NCBI GenBank assembly: GCA_036936605.1 | Contig: JAUPFV010000005.1 | Span: forward strand, 128,413,572 to 128,477,571 | Direction of reading: 5' to 3' | Source: Limnanthes douglasii subsp. nivea | Lineage: Eukaryota > Streptophyta > Magnoliopsida > Brassicales > Limnanthaceae | Length of the DNA stretch: 64,000 nucleotides | In this document: positions 37,101-50,505 of the stretch, one piece after another | How the letters are laid out: each line of letters opens with the position of its first letter | Numbering within the stretch: position 1 is the stretch's first letter | Position numbers and translations under genes: made by a program | Notes under the pieces: model-generated | Database searches by the model: none | What the model saw: only the letters and a program-made list of their open reading frames with translations | Told to the model about the DNA's origin: nothing

Positions 37101-39960
37101 ACGCGATCAACACTTTCCCAAGCACAACCACTAGGATTGCATACCCGAACACGAGAACTGTATCGTACCTGGGTGGACTGGCAATTTGATTCCGAAAACC
37201 CCTAAAAGGAAGAGCTTGATCCGTCAAGTCAAGAGGTTTACTATGCTAATATGTCGCCACCGTGTAGGAACGAGGATAACCAACCTAATAAGTCGTTGGC
37301 CTCTAGGAGTGAGGATGACTACCCTAACACGCTGCCGCCACTAGGACTGAGGATGACTTACCATAAGAATACTATGACTGAAGAAAAGGTAACACGAGCG
37401 ATGATGAAGAAGAAGATTATGACCGAAGAAAAAGTAACATAATATTTGTAGGGCGTAGTACCAAAGGGTTTAGGTTCGGAGGAGGACATACCCGAACCGA
37501 TGACATACCCGATTAGCAATTCATGGAGCATCACTTCCCGGATTGCGTTGCCACCGCCTGGGAGCGAGGATGACTACCCTTGAGGAAACGCAGTTGGAGG
37601 TAGTACCAGAGGGGGTAGTTACGGGTGGCATAGTACCAGAGAAGGACTTACCCAGAGCAGATGACGGCAAGGATGGATACCTTAAGAAAACTATAACCGA
37701 AGAAAAGGTAACAAGAGTGACAATGAAAATGAAGAAGACTATAAGTGAAGAAAAAGTAACAAAATATTTACTAGAGGAGGTAGTAGAAGAAGAAACACAG
37801 TCAGAGGTAGTACTAGAGGGGGTTGTACCGGAGGGGGTGGTACCTAAGGAGGACTTACTAGAACCCGATGACATATCTAACCAGCACTTCCTGGAGCACT
37901 ACCACCCAGATTACATACCCGAGGACGAGCATCTTATCATACTCGGGTTTGCTGTCAATAACCACGAGAGGAAAGAGCTTGATCCGGAAAGTCAAGAGGT
38001 TGACCATGCAAATATGCTGCCACCGTCTTAGAGTGAGGATGAATACCCTAATACTCCGATGCCATCTGGGAGCAAGGATGACTACCCTAATATGCTGCCG
38101 CCGCCTGAGAGCGAGGATGGCTAGCCTTGAGAAGACTATGGCCAAAGAAAAGGTAACAGGAGCGACAATAAAAATAAAGAAGATTATGAACGAAGAAAAA
38201 GTTAGAGAATATTTACTAGAGGAGTTAGTAGAAGAGGAAACATAGTTGGAGGTAGTACGAGAGGGGGTAGTTCCAAAGGGCGTAGTACCAAAGAAGGACT
38301 TACCTAGATCCGATGACATACCTGATCAACACTTCTAGGAGCACCACTACCCAGATTACAAACCCGTAGATGACCACCTATCATACCTAGGTTCGTTGCT
38401 AATGTGTATCCTAGAAACCAATAGGGGGAAGAGCCTGATCCAGAAAGTCAAGTGGTTCACTACACTAATATACCCAAAGACGAGCAACCTATCATACCCG
38501 GGTTCGCTGCCAATGTGTATCCGAGAAACCATTAGAGGGAAAACCTGTTGTGGAAAGACAAGAGGTTGACTACACTAGTAAGCCGCTACCGTCTAGGAGC
38601 GAGGATGACTACCCTAATACGCTACTACCGTCTGGGGTGAGGATTACTACCCGAACCGATGACATACCCCAAGATGAGCATCCTATCGGAGGGGTTTTGA
38701 TGCGAATGTGTATTCAGAAAACCACTGGGGGAAAACCACCGTCTGGGAGCAAGGATTACTACCATAATACGCTGCTGCTATCTGGGAGCGAGGATGACTA
38801 CCCTAATACGCTGCTGTCACCTGGGAACGAGGATAACTACCTTAGAGAAGACTATGACTGAAGAAAATGTAACATGAGAGACGATGACAATTAAGAAAAC
38901 TATGACCAAAGTTAAGAGGTTGACTACGCTAATATGTCGCCACCATAATGGAGAGAGGATGAAAATGAAGAAGAGTATGACCGAAGAAAGTTAACATAAT
39001 ATTTACTAGAAACCGTAGTAGAAGAAGAAACACAATCGGAGGTAGTAGCGGAGGAGGACTTACACGAACCCAATGACATACCTGATCTGCACTTCTCAGA
39101 GCACCACTACCCAGATTACATACCCGAAGAAGAGCACCCTATCGTACCTGGGTTTGCTGCAATTATGTATCCAAAAAACCACTATGAGGAAGAGCCCGAT
39201 CCGGAAAAGTCAAGAGGTTGACTACCCTAATATGCCGCTGCCCGTTTGAGAGCAAGGATGACTACCCTAATATGCTACCACCCCTAGGAGCGAGGATAAC
39301 TACCATAGAGAAGACTATGACCGAAGACGAGCAACCTATCATACCCGGGTTTGCTACCAATATGTATCCGAGAAACCACTAGGGGGAAGAGCCTGATCTA
39401 GAAAGTCAAGAGGTTGATTACACTAATATACCTAAAGATAAGTACCTTATCATAGTCGGTTTCAGTGGTAATGTGTATCCAAGTAACCACTAGGGGGAAG
39501 AGCCCATTCCAGAAAATCAAGATATTGACTATACTAGTATGCCGCCATCCTCTAGGAGCGAGGATGACTACCATAATACGTTACCGCCACATGGAAGCGA
39601 GGATCACTATCTTGTAAAATACTTTGACCGAAGAAAAGATAACTTGGGCGAGGATGAAAATTAAGAAGACTATGATCGAAGGAAACGTAATATAATATTT
39701 CCTAGAGGAGGTAGTAGAAGAAGAAACACAATCGGAGGTAGGACGTATCCTGAAATGATAACGTACCCGATCAACACTTCCCGAAGCACCACTACCCAGA
39801 TTACATTCCCAAAGATGAGCATCCTATCGTACCTGGGTTCGCTGCCAATGTGTATCCGGAAAACCACTAGGGGGAAGAGCCTCTTCTGAAAAGTCAAGAG
39901 GATGACTACACGAATATGCTGCCACTGTCTAGGAGCAAGGAACCCGAACCCATGACGTAT
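34173..39960 (+). repeat. Satellite 2 array, forward part 2
   Basis: Continuation of the ~430-bp repeat after the copy 2 insertion. The monomer near 34970-35380 keeps one frame open for 130 codons (ELVPEEIVPEDDLHEPDD, IVPGFAANVYPENH, PPPSRSEDDY), showing the coding-like nature of the unit. Most monomers have a TAG after ENH and other breaks. The array changes orientation at 39961. Confidence 0.92.
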
Positions 39961-42900
39961 ACATTCCAAACGAACCAGGTGTGATAGGTGCTCGTCTACG
40001 GGTATGTAATCCGGGTAGTGGTTCTCCTAGAAGTGTTGATCAGGTATGTCATCGGCTCTGGGTAAGTCCCTTCTGGTTCTACGCCCCCTGTAACTACCCC
40101 CTTTGGTACTACCTCCAACTGTGTTTCCTCAAAGGTAGTCATCCTCGCTCCCATGCGGCGGCAGCATATTATAGTGATCATCCTCGCTCCTTGACGACAA
40201 TAGTTTGTCAGGGTATTCATCCTCATAACAGTTTCTTAGGGTATTCATCCTCGCTCGCAAACGGTGACGGCATATTTGCGTAGTCAACCTCTTTAATTTC
40301 CGGATCAGGCTCCTCCCCCTAGTGGTTTTCCAGATTGACATTATCCGCGAACGTCGGTAAGATAACTTGCCCGTTTTTAGGTTTGTAATTCGGGAACTGA
40401 TGCTCCACAAAGTGCTGATCGGGTATGTCATCGGTTTGGGCATGTCCTCCTCCAGACCTACCCCCTCTGGTACTACCACAAACTGTGTTTCCCTTCTCCT
40501 AACTCCTCTAGTAAATATTATGTTACATTTCCTTCGGTCATAATCTACTTCTTCATCTTCGTTCATGTTACCTTTTCTTCAGTCATAGTCTTCTTAAAGG
40601 AAGTCATCATCGGTCCCAGTGGCGGCAGCATGTTAGGGTAGTCATCCGCACTCCCATAAGCCAACGACTTATTAGGTTAGTTATCCTCGCTCCTACACGG
40701 TGGCGGCATATTAGCGTAGTAAACCTCTTGACTTGACAGATTAAGCTCTTCATTCTACGGGTTTTTTCAGATACACATTGGCAGTGCACCCGAGTATGAT
40801 ATGATGCTCGTTTTCGGGTATGCAATCCTGGTGGTAGTGCTCGGGGAAGTGTTGATCGCTTATGTCAACGGGTTCGAGTAAGTGTTTATCTATATACATA
40901 TTGTCAATGAACCCGGGTACGATAGGGTGCTCATCTTCGAGTAAGTAATTCGGGTAGTGGTGCTCCGAGAAATGCTATTCGGGTATGTCAATATTATGTT
41001 ACCTTTTCTTCCGATAAGTCCTCCTCCAATACAACCTCTCGTGGTACAGTTTCCGACTGTGTTTCTTATTCTACTACCTCCTATAATCAATATTATGTTA
41101 GTTTATCTTTGGTCACAGTCTTCTTCATTTTCATCATCGCTCCTGTTATATTTTCTTCGGCCATAGTCTTCTTCAGGGTAGTCATCCTCGCTCCCAGGCG
41201 ACAGTAGCGTATAAGGGTAGTCATCCTCGCTCTGAGATGGCAGCGACATAGTAGGATTGGCATCCTTGCTTCTAAACGGTGGTGGTGTATTAACATAGTC
41301 AACATCTTGACTTTCCGGATCAGGATCTTCCTCCTAATGGTTTTTTGGTTGCACATTGGCAGTGAACCTGGTTACGATAGGGTGCTTATTTCGAGTATGT
41401 AATCTAAGTCGAGGTGTTTCGGGAAATTTTGATCGGGTATGTCATCGATTCGGGTAAGTCCTCCTTCGGTGTTACCTTCAAGTGTGGTTATTCATCTACG
41501 ACCTCCTCTAGTAAATATTATGTTACATTTTATTCGGTCATAGTCTTCTTCATTTTCATCGTCGCTCCTGTTAATTTTTCTTGGTCATAGTCTTCTAATG
41601 GGTAGTCATACTCGCTCACAGTCAGCGACCACGTATTAGGGTAGTCATCCTTGCTTCCAGATTGTAGTGGCATATTAGGGTAGTCATCCTTGCTTCCATA
41701 CGGTGGCGACGTATTAGCATAGTCAACCTTTTTACTTTTCGGATCAGGCTCTTACCCATAGTGGTTTTCCGGATAGACATTCGCAGTGAAACCCGCTACA
41801 ATAGCGTGGTTGTTGTTTGGTATGTAATCTGGGTAGTGCTGCTCCGGAAAGTGTTGATCGGGTATGTATCGGTTTGCGTAAGTCCTCCTCCAGTAATACA
41901 TCATTCAGTACTAATTCTAAGTGTGTTTCTTATTCTACTACCTCCTCTAGTAAAGGTTATGTTACTTTTTTTTGTTATAGTCTTGCCCATTTGCATCGTC
42001 GCTCTTGTTACCTTTTCCTCAGTGTTAGTCTTCTCTAGGGTAGTCAACCTCGGTCCTCGAGGATCGCATTGTATTAGAGTAGTTATCCTCGCTCGTATAT
42101 CGCAGCGACGTATTAGGATAGTCATCCTCGCTCCCAGACGGTGGCGGTGTATCAGCATAGTCAACCTCTTGCCTTTTTGGATTAGGCTCATCCCCTAGTG
42201 GTTTTACGAATAGATATTGGCAACGAACCCGGGTACAATAGGGTGCTTGTCTTCTGATATGTAATCCAGGTAGCGGTGCTCTAGGAAATGTTGATCGGGT
42301 ATTTCATTGGTTCGGGTAACTACTCTTCTGGTACTGCCTCCGACTGTGTTTCTTCTTCTATTACCTCATATATTAAATATTATATCACATTTTCTTTGGT
42401 CATAGTCTTTTCCATCCTCATCGCCGATCATGTTACCTTTTCTTTGGTCATACTCTTCTGGAGGGTAGTCATTCTCTCTCTCAGGCGGCGGTAGCGTATT
42501 AGGGTAGTTATCCTCGGTCCCAAACAACAGCAATGTAGTAGGGTGGTCATCCTCACTCCCAGACGGTGGCGGCATATTAGTGTAGTCAACCTCTTGAATT
42601 TTCGGATCATGGTCTTCCTCCTAGTGGTTTTTCGGATACATATTAGTAGTGAAACTGGGTACGATAGCGTACTTTGGTTTGGATATGCAATCTGGATAGT
42701 GGTACTCCGGGAAGTTTTGATCAGGTTTCTCATCAGGTTCGTGTAGGTCATCCTCCGGTACTACCTCCGATTGTGTTTATTTTTCTTCTACATCCTCTAG
42801 TAAATATTATGTTATGTTTTCTTTAGTCATAGTCTTCTTCATTTTTATCGTTGCTCCTGTTACATTTTATTCGGTCATAGTCTTCTCCAAGGTTATCATC

Positions 42901-43545
42901 CTCGCTCCTAGGCGGCAGTAGCATATTTAGGTAGTCATTCTCGCTCCCAGACAACAACGGCGTACTAGGGTAGTCATCATCGCACCTAGATGGTGTCGGC
43001 GTATTAGCTTACTTAACCTCTTGACTTTCCGGATGAGGCTCTTACTCTCAGTAGTTTTCCGGATACATATTGGCAGAAAACCCGTGTACGATAGGGTGCT
43101 CATTTTCGGGTATGTAATCCAGGTACTGGTGCTTTGGGAAGTGCTGATCATGTATGTCATCGGTCTTACCTCCGATTATGTTTCTTCTTCTACTACCTCC
43201 TCTAGTAAATATCATAGTACTTTTTCTTCGGTCAAAGTCTTCTTCTTTTTCATCGTCGCTCCTATTACCTTTTCTTCAGTCATAGTCTTCTTCATTTTCA
43301 TCGTCTCTCGTGTTACCTTTTCTTTGCTCATAGTCTTCTCAAGAGTAGTCATCATCTTTCCCAAGTGGCGCAACGTATTAGTGTAGTCATCCTCGCTCCT
43401 AGACGACAGTCTTCTTCATTTTCATCATTCCTTCTATTACCTTTCCTACGGTTGTATTCTCAAGAGTAGCCATCCTCCCTCCTAGGTGGCGACAACATAT
43501 TAGGGTAGTAATCCTAGCTCATAGACGGTGGCGGCGTATCAGCAT
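39961..43545 (-). repeat. Satellite 2 array, inverted part 1
   Basis: The same repeat reversed: GTATGTAATCCGGGTAGTGG, GTAGTCAACCTCTTGACTT, AGTCATCCTCGCTCCCAG and TTACCTTTTCTTCGGTCATAG. TGTAATCC-type landmarks occur at about 40003, 40385, 40815, 41395, 41820, 42257, 42682 and 43115, mostly 425-437 bp apart, with one truncated unit near 40900. At the junction, forward GAACCCATGACGTAT meets reversed ACATTCCAAACGAACC. Confidence 0.92.
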
Positions 43546-44416
43546 TGATATGATCCTAGATGACACAAGGAGCTTAGAACATGGAAATGTGCAAGAACTA
43601 GATGAACAACTTGAACAAGAAGATGAGCTTGAAGTTGAAGATATTCTTATTTTACCGGCTTGTCCAACAACTCGATCAAGAGCAAAACAATTTAACAAAG
43701 GTGTTGGAGGATTGCTTAATCAACTAGAGAATCCACGTTATCAAAACAGCAAGTATGGTGGAAAAGCTTTTCAAACCACTTTGGTTTTGATTCAAGCTAA
43801 TTGATTTCAACAAATGAGAAAGTGTCTCGATTGTACTCTTTTTCCCTTGTTCAAGTTTTGTCCCAATGGGTTTTCTTGACAAGGTTTTTAATGAGGCAAT
43901 TGTTTCACTTCACCATTGCCCATTTGTTGAAATAAAAGCCCAAGGACCATCTACACCAAAAGCCACGTCCTTGGAGGAGGGAAGGGTCTGATTTCCAGCT
44001 TATATCATTAATACTTTGTATTTTCAATATTAAAGCATTTTGTTTCCAAGAAAAGCCTTAATTGTTTTAGAGGCATGCATTATATTTCCAAGAACAGCCT
44101 TAATTATGTTCAAGGCTAGTTCTTTCTCCTATAAAAACTATGTACTCAGAATTATAATGGTTAGACTATCTTTGATTCTGAAAAAACTTTTTAAGTTTAA
44201 CTCTTCTCTTGTTGGTGTGTAATATCCACAAGAAAACCTGGTCTTCCTTTGGTGCGTCATATCCAAAGGAAGATTAGTTGGAATATCAAAGGCCTTTCCA
44301 CAACCTTTGTGTGACCTATCGATGCACATCCTTTGATCCTTGAATCCTTTTGGGTTCCTGGTTGCAAAGTTATCCCTATCCCATTTCAGACTGCCGATTC
44401 TAGGAGGAGTTTATCA
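43546..44416 (+). mobile_element. Solo LTR of the CRM-like family
   Basis: 871 bp from TGATATGATCC to GGAGTTTATCA with no internal element sequence. Flanks AGCAT (43541-43545) and AGCGT (44417-44421) are a 5-bp target duplication with one mismatch. The 84-codon pol-tail frame (43550-43801) is open, and TATAAAAA is at 44130-44137. It is the product of LTR-LTR recombination of an earlier full insertion into satellite 2. Confidence 0.92.
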
Positions 44417-47400
44417 AGCGTAGTCAACCTCTTGACTCTCCAGATCAAACTCTTTCCCCCGTGGTTTTCGAGGATACACATTGGTAACAAACTCGGATAC
44501 GACATGGTGCTCGATTTCGACTATATAATCTCCGGGTAGTGGTACTCCGAGAAGTGTTGATCGAGTATCTCATCGGGTTGTGGTAAGTCCACCTCTAGTA
44601 CTACATCCGACTGTGTTTCTTCTTCTACTACCTTTTTCAATAAATATTTTATTACCTTTTCTTCGATCATAATCTTCATTTTCATGGTCGCTCTTGTTAC
44701 CTAGTCATAGTTTTCTCTAGGGTAGTCATCCTTGCTCTCAAGCGCAGACATCGTATTAGGATAGTCATCCTCGCACCCAGACCGTAGTGGCGTATTAGGG
44801 TAGTCATCCTCGCTCCTCGATGGTGTTGATGTATTAGCATAGTCAACCTCTTGACTTTCCAGATCAGGCTCTTCCCACCTGTAATTTTCTGGATACATAT
44901 TGGCAGCAAACCCTGTACGATAAGGTGATCGTCTTCAGGTATGTAAAAATTTGGGTAGTGGTACTCCTAGAAGGGTTGATCGGGTATGTCATCAGTTATG
45001 GTCTATCCTCTCTCGGTACTACTTTCGACTGTGTTTTTTCTTCAACTACCAACTTTAGTAAATATTATGTTACATTTTATTCGGTCATAGTATTCTTCAT
45101 TTTCATCATCGCTTCTATTATCTTTTCTTGCGGTCATAGTATTCTGAAGAGTAGTCATCCTCGCTCCGAGACGTCAATAACGTATTAGGGTAGTCAACCT
45201 CTTGACTTTACGGATCAGGCTCTTCCATGTAGTGGTTTTACGGATAGACATCGACAGCGAACCTCTATACGTGTGGTTGTTTTTGGGTATGTAATCCGAG
45301 TAATGGTGCTCCAGAATGTGTTGAACAGGTATGTCATTGGTTTGGGTAAGTCCTCCTCTAGTACTGCCTCGATTATGTTTCTTAATTTACTACCTCCACT
45401 AGTAAATATTATGTTACACTTTTTCGGTCATAGTCTTCTTCCTTTGCTGTAGTCGCTCCTACTACCTTTTATTCGGCCATAGTATTTTCCAGGGTAGTCA
45501 TTCTAGCTCCCATTCGGTCGACACATATTAGGGTAGTCATCCTCGCTCCCATTCGGTGGCAATGCATTAGTGTATTCAACCTATTGACTTTCCAAACCAG
45601 GCTCTATTGCCTAGTGGTTTTCCGGATACACATTGGTACCAAACCTAGGTACCATAGGTTGCTCGTCTTTGGGTATGAAGTTCAGATAGTGGTACTCCGA
45701 GAATTATTAATCGGGTATGTCATCGGGTTCGGGTAGGTCGTCCTCTAATACTACCTCATCCCGTACTACTTTCAATTATGCTTCTTTTTCTACAACCACC
45801 TATTAGTAAAAATGATGTTACCTTTTTTGCGGTCATAGTCCTATTCATTTTCATCGTCGCTCGTGTTACCTTTTATTCGCTCATAGTCTTCTCAAGAGTA
45901 GTCATTCTCTCTCTTAAGCGGCGCAGCGTATTAGTATAGTCATCCTCACTTCTAGACGATAGTCTTTTTCATTTTTATCATCGCTCCCGTTTTATTCAAC
46001 CATAGTCTTCGCTAGGATAGTCATCCTAGCCTTCATTCGGTGGCAACATATTAGGGTAGTCATCCTCGCTCCCAAACGGTGGCGGTGTATTAGCGTAGTC
46101 AACCTCTTGATTTTCCAAATCAGGCTCTTCCCTCTAATGGTTTTCTGGATACACATTGGTAGCGAACCAGGTACGATAGGGTGATCTCCTTTGGGTAGGT
46201 AGTCCGGATAGTGGTACTTCGAGAATTACTGATCGGGTATGTCATCGGGTTCGGGTAGGTCCTCCTCCCGTACTACCTCCAACTATGAACCTTCTACTAC
46301 CACCTCTAGTAAATATTATGTTACCTTTTCTTCGGTTATAGTGTTATTCATTTTCATCGTTGCTCCTGTTACCTTTTCTTCGCTCAAACTCTTCTCAAGA
46401 ATAGCCATCCTCTCTCCCAAGCGGCGCAGTGTATTAGTGTAGGCATCCTCGCTTCTAGACGGCAGTCTTCTTTATTTTCATCATCGCTCATATTACCTTT
46501 TCTTGGGTCATAGTCTTCTCAAGAGTAGTCATCGTCTATCCCATGCGGCCTCAGCGTAAGGGTAGTAATCCTCGCTCTCTGACGGTGGTAGTGTATTAGC
46601 GTACTCAACCTCTTGATTTTTCGGATCAGGCTCTTCCCCCTAGTGGTTTTCTAGATAGACATCAGCAACGAACCCGAGTACTATCATGCTCGTTTTCGGG
46701 TATATAATCCGGGTAGTGTTGCTCCGGGAAGTGTTGATTGGGTATGTTATCGGTTCGGGTATATTCTCTTCTGGTACTAACTACTTCGGTACTACCTCCA
46801 ACTGTGTTTCCTCTTCTACTACCTCTAGTAAATATTATGTTACGTTTTCTTGAGTTGTAGTCTTTCTCATTTGCATCGTCGACCCTGTTACTTTTGCTTC
46901 GGTCATAGTCTTCTCTATAATAGTCATCTACGCTCCCAGACTGCGGCATCCTATTAGGGTACTCATCCTCGTTCTCAAACGGTGGCGGCGTATTAGCGTA
47001 GTCAACCTCTTGACTTTTCGGATCATGCTCTTCCTCTATTGGCAGCAAACCCAGGTATGATAAAGTGCTCGTCTTCGGGTATGTAATCCATGTAGTGGTG
47101 CTCCAGCAAGTGTAGATCGAGTATGTCATCGGGTTCGGGTAAGTGCTCCTCCAGCACTACCTCATCCTGTACTACCATCGACTGTGTTTCTTTTTCTACT
47201 GTCTCCTCTAATAAATATTATTTTACGTTTTCTTCAGTTATAATATTCTTTATTTTTATCGTCGCACATGTTACCTTCTCTTCGGTTATAGTCTTCTTTA
47301 TTTTCATCGCCGCTCCTGTTACCTTTTTTTCGATCATAGTGTACTACAAGGTAGTCATCCTCGCTCTCAAGCGGCGACAACATATTAGGGTAGTCATCCT

Positions 47401-49633
47401 CGCTCCTAGACGGCAACAACGTATTAGGGTAGGTACATTAGCGTATTAGGGTAGGCATTTTCTTCGGCCGTAGTCTTCTCAAGGGTAGACATCCTCGCTT
47501 CCAAGTGGTTCTCCGGACACAAATTGGTCGCAGACCCATGTACAGTAGAGTGCTCAACTTCAGGTATGTAATCCGGGTAGCGGTGCTCAAGGATGTGCTG
47601 ATCAGGTATGTCATCGGGTTTAGGTATGTCATCAGATTCAGGAAAGTCCTCCTCTGATACTACCTCCTTCGGTTCTACCTCTGACTATGTTTCTTCTTCT
47701 ACTACCTCCTTTAATAAATACTTTGTTACCTTTTCTTCGATCATAGTATTTTTCATTTTCATCATCGCTCATGTTAACTTTTCTTCGGTTATAGTCTTCT
47801 CTAGGGTAGTTATCCTCACTCCCATAGGGCGGTATCATATTTGGGTAGTCAATCTCTTGACTTTTCGGATCAGACTCTTCTTCGTAGTGGTTTTCCGGAT
47901 ACATATTGGCAGCCAACCCAGGAACGATAGGGTGCTCTTCTTCGGGTATGTAATCTAGGTAGTGGTGCTCCGAGAAGTGCTGATCGGGTTCGTATAAGTC
48001 CTCCTCTGCTACTACCTCTGATTATGTTTCCTCTTCTACTACGGTTTCTTGTAAATATTATGCTATCATTTCTCCGGTCATACTCTCCTTTATTTTGATC
48101 CTCGCTCATCTTACCTTTTCTTCGGTCATAGTCTTCACAAGGAGTATCATCCTCCCTCCCAAAAGGTAGGGCCAATTTAGGTAGTCATCTTCCCTCCCAG
48201 TGGCAGCGTATTAGTGTAGTCAACCTCTTGACTTTTCAGATCAGGCTTTTCCCCTAGTGGTTATCCTGATACACATTGGCAGCAAACCCGTGTACGATAG
48301 GGTGCGCGTTTTTGGTAGAGAAGCGGGGTAGTGGTGCTCCGGTATGTGCTGATCGGGTTTGTCATCGGTTCGGTTAATTCCTCCTCTGGTACTACTCGGA
48401 TACACATTGGCAGTAAACCGGGTTGCAATTGGGGCTCATCTTCGAGTATGTAATCCGGACAGTGGTGTTCCGGAAATACTGATCGGGTATATCATTGGTT
48501 TGGGTAAGTCCTCCTCTGGTACTACGTCTTACGGTGTTCTTCATACACTACCTCACCTAGTAAATATAATGTTACCTTTTTTCAGTCATAGTTTTCTTCA
48601 TTATCATCGTCGATTTTCTTATCTTTTATTCTGTCATATTCTTCTCCTGGTAGTCAGCATTGCTCCTAGACGGCAGCAATGTATTAGGGAAGTCATCCTT
48701 GCTCCCTGACAGCATCGGCAGATTAGGGTAATCATCCTCGATCCCAGATGGTGGCTACATATTAGCGTAGTCAACCTCCTTAGTTTCTAGATCAGGCTCT
48801 TCCACCTAGTGGTTTTCCGGATACACATTGGCAGTGAACACAAGTTTGATAGGTTGCTCGTCTTTGGATATTTAATATGGGAAGTGCTAATCGGGTATGT
48901 CATCTGGTTCACGTAACTCCTCTTCTAGTATTGTTTCCCTTAGTATATTTTCTGTTACCTTTTCATCGGTCATATTTTTCTTCATTTTTATCGTGGTTCA
49001 TTTTACCTTATCTTCGGTCATATTGTCCGCCAACTAATATAATCATCTCTCCCAGATGGAAGCAGTGTATTAGTGTATTCAACCTTGCTCCGAGACGGCA
49101 GCGGCGTGCTAGGGTAGTCATCTTCGCTCCTAGACCGTGGCGACATATTAGTGTAATCAACCTCTTGACTTTGCGAAATAGTCTCTTGCTCCTAATGGTT
49201 TTCCGGATACACATTGGTAGTGAACTCTAGTGGGTGCTCGTTTTTAGGTATGTAGTTCCGGTAGTGGTGCGCAAGGAAGTGTTTATCGGGTATCTCATCG
49301 AGTTTGTGTAAGTCCTCCTACGGTACTACCTCCGATTATTTTTCTTCTTCTACTACGTCTTCTAGTAAATATTATGTTACCTTTTCTTTTGTCATACTCT
49401 TCTTCAATTTTATCCTCGCTCCTTTTACGTTTTCTTCGGTTATAATCTTCTCAAGGGGAGTCATCCTATCTCCCAGGTGACGACAATGTATTAGGGTAGT
49501 CATCCTCCCTCCTAAATGGCAACGGTGTACTAAGGTAGTTATCTTCGCTTCTAGAGAGTGGCGGTGTATTAGCGTAGTCAACCTCTTGACTTTTCAGATA
49601 AGGCTCTTTCCCCCATTAGTTATCCGGACACAT
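44417..49633 (-). repeat. Satellite 2 array, inverted part 2
   Basis: About 12 reversed ~430-bp monomers. Scattered frames on both strands are repeat translations with no conserved start or stop, so no gene is called. Confidence 0.92.
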
Positions 49634-50505
49634 TGATAAACTCCTCCTAGAATCGGCACTCTGAAATGGGATAGGGATAACATTGCAACCATGAACCCAA
49701 AAGAATTCAAGGATCAAAGGATGTGGATCGATAAGTCACACAAAGGTTGTGGAAAGGCCTTTGATATTCCAACTGATCTTCCTTTGGATATGGCGCACCA
49801 AATGAAGAACAGGTTTTCTTGTGGATATTACACACCAACAAGAGAAGAGTAAAACTTAAGAAGTTTTTTTCAGAATCAAAGATAGTCTAACGATTAGAAT
49901 TCTGAGTACATAGTTTTTATAGGAGAAAGAACTAGCATTGAACACAATTAAGGCTGTTCTTGGAAACATAATGCATGCCTCTAAAACAATAAAAACTTTT
50001 CTTGGAAACAAAATGCTTTAATATTGAAAATACAAAGTATTAATGATAAAAGCTGGAAATCAGACCCTTCCCTCCTCCAAGGACGTGGCTTTTGGTGTAG
50101 ATGGGCCTTGGGCTTTTATTTCAACAAATGGGCAATGGTGAAGTGAAACAATTGCCTCATTAAAAACCATGTCAAGAAAACCCAGTGGGACAAAACTTGA
50201 ACAAGGGAAAAAGAGTACAATCGAGACACTTTCTCATTTGTTGAAATCAATTAGCTTGAATCAAGACCAAAGTGGTTTGACAAGCTTTTCCACCATACTT
50301 GCTGTTTTGATCACGTGGATTCTCTAGTTGATTAAGCAATCCTCCAACAGCTTTGTTAAATTGTTTTGCTCTTGATTGAGTTGTTGGACTAGCCGGTAAA
50401 ATAAGAATATCTTCAACTTCAAGCTCATCTTCTTTTTCAAGTTGTTCATCTGGTTCTTGCACATTTCCATGTTCTAAACTCCTTGTGTCATCTAGGATCA
50501 CATCA
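49634..50505 (-). mobile_element. Solo LTR of the CRM-like family, minus strand
   Basis: 872 bp, TGATAAACTCC to GGATCACATCA on +. Flanks CACAT (49629-49633) and CACAC (50506-50510) form a near-perfect target duplication inside the satellite 2 word ACACATTGGCA. The LTR-encoded pol tail (DDTRSLEH to QAN, ending at 50247) is open on the minus strand. The reversed TATA box is at 49914-49921. Confidence 0.92.

Noticed and set aside
37543..38031. 162-codon frame in satellite 2 forward block
   Set aside because: It is a translation of the tandem repeat without a distinct start context, promoter or conserved counterpart. Noted instead as evidence that the monomer is coding-like.
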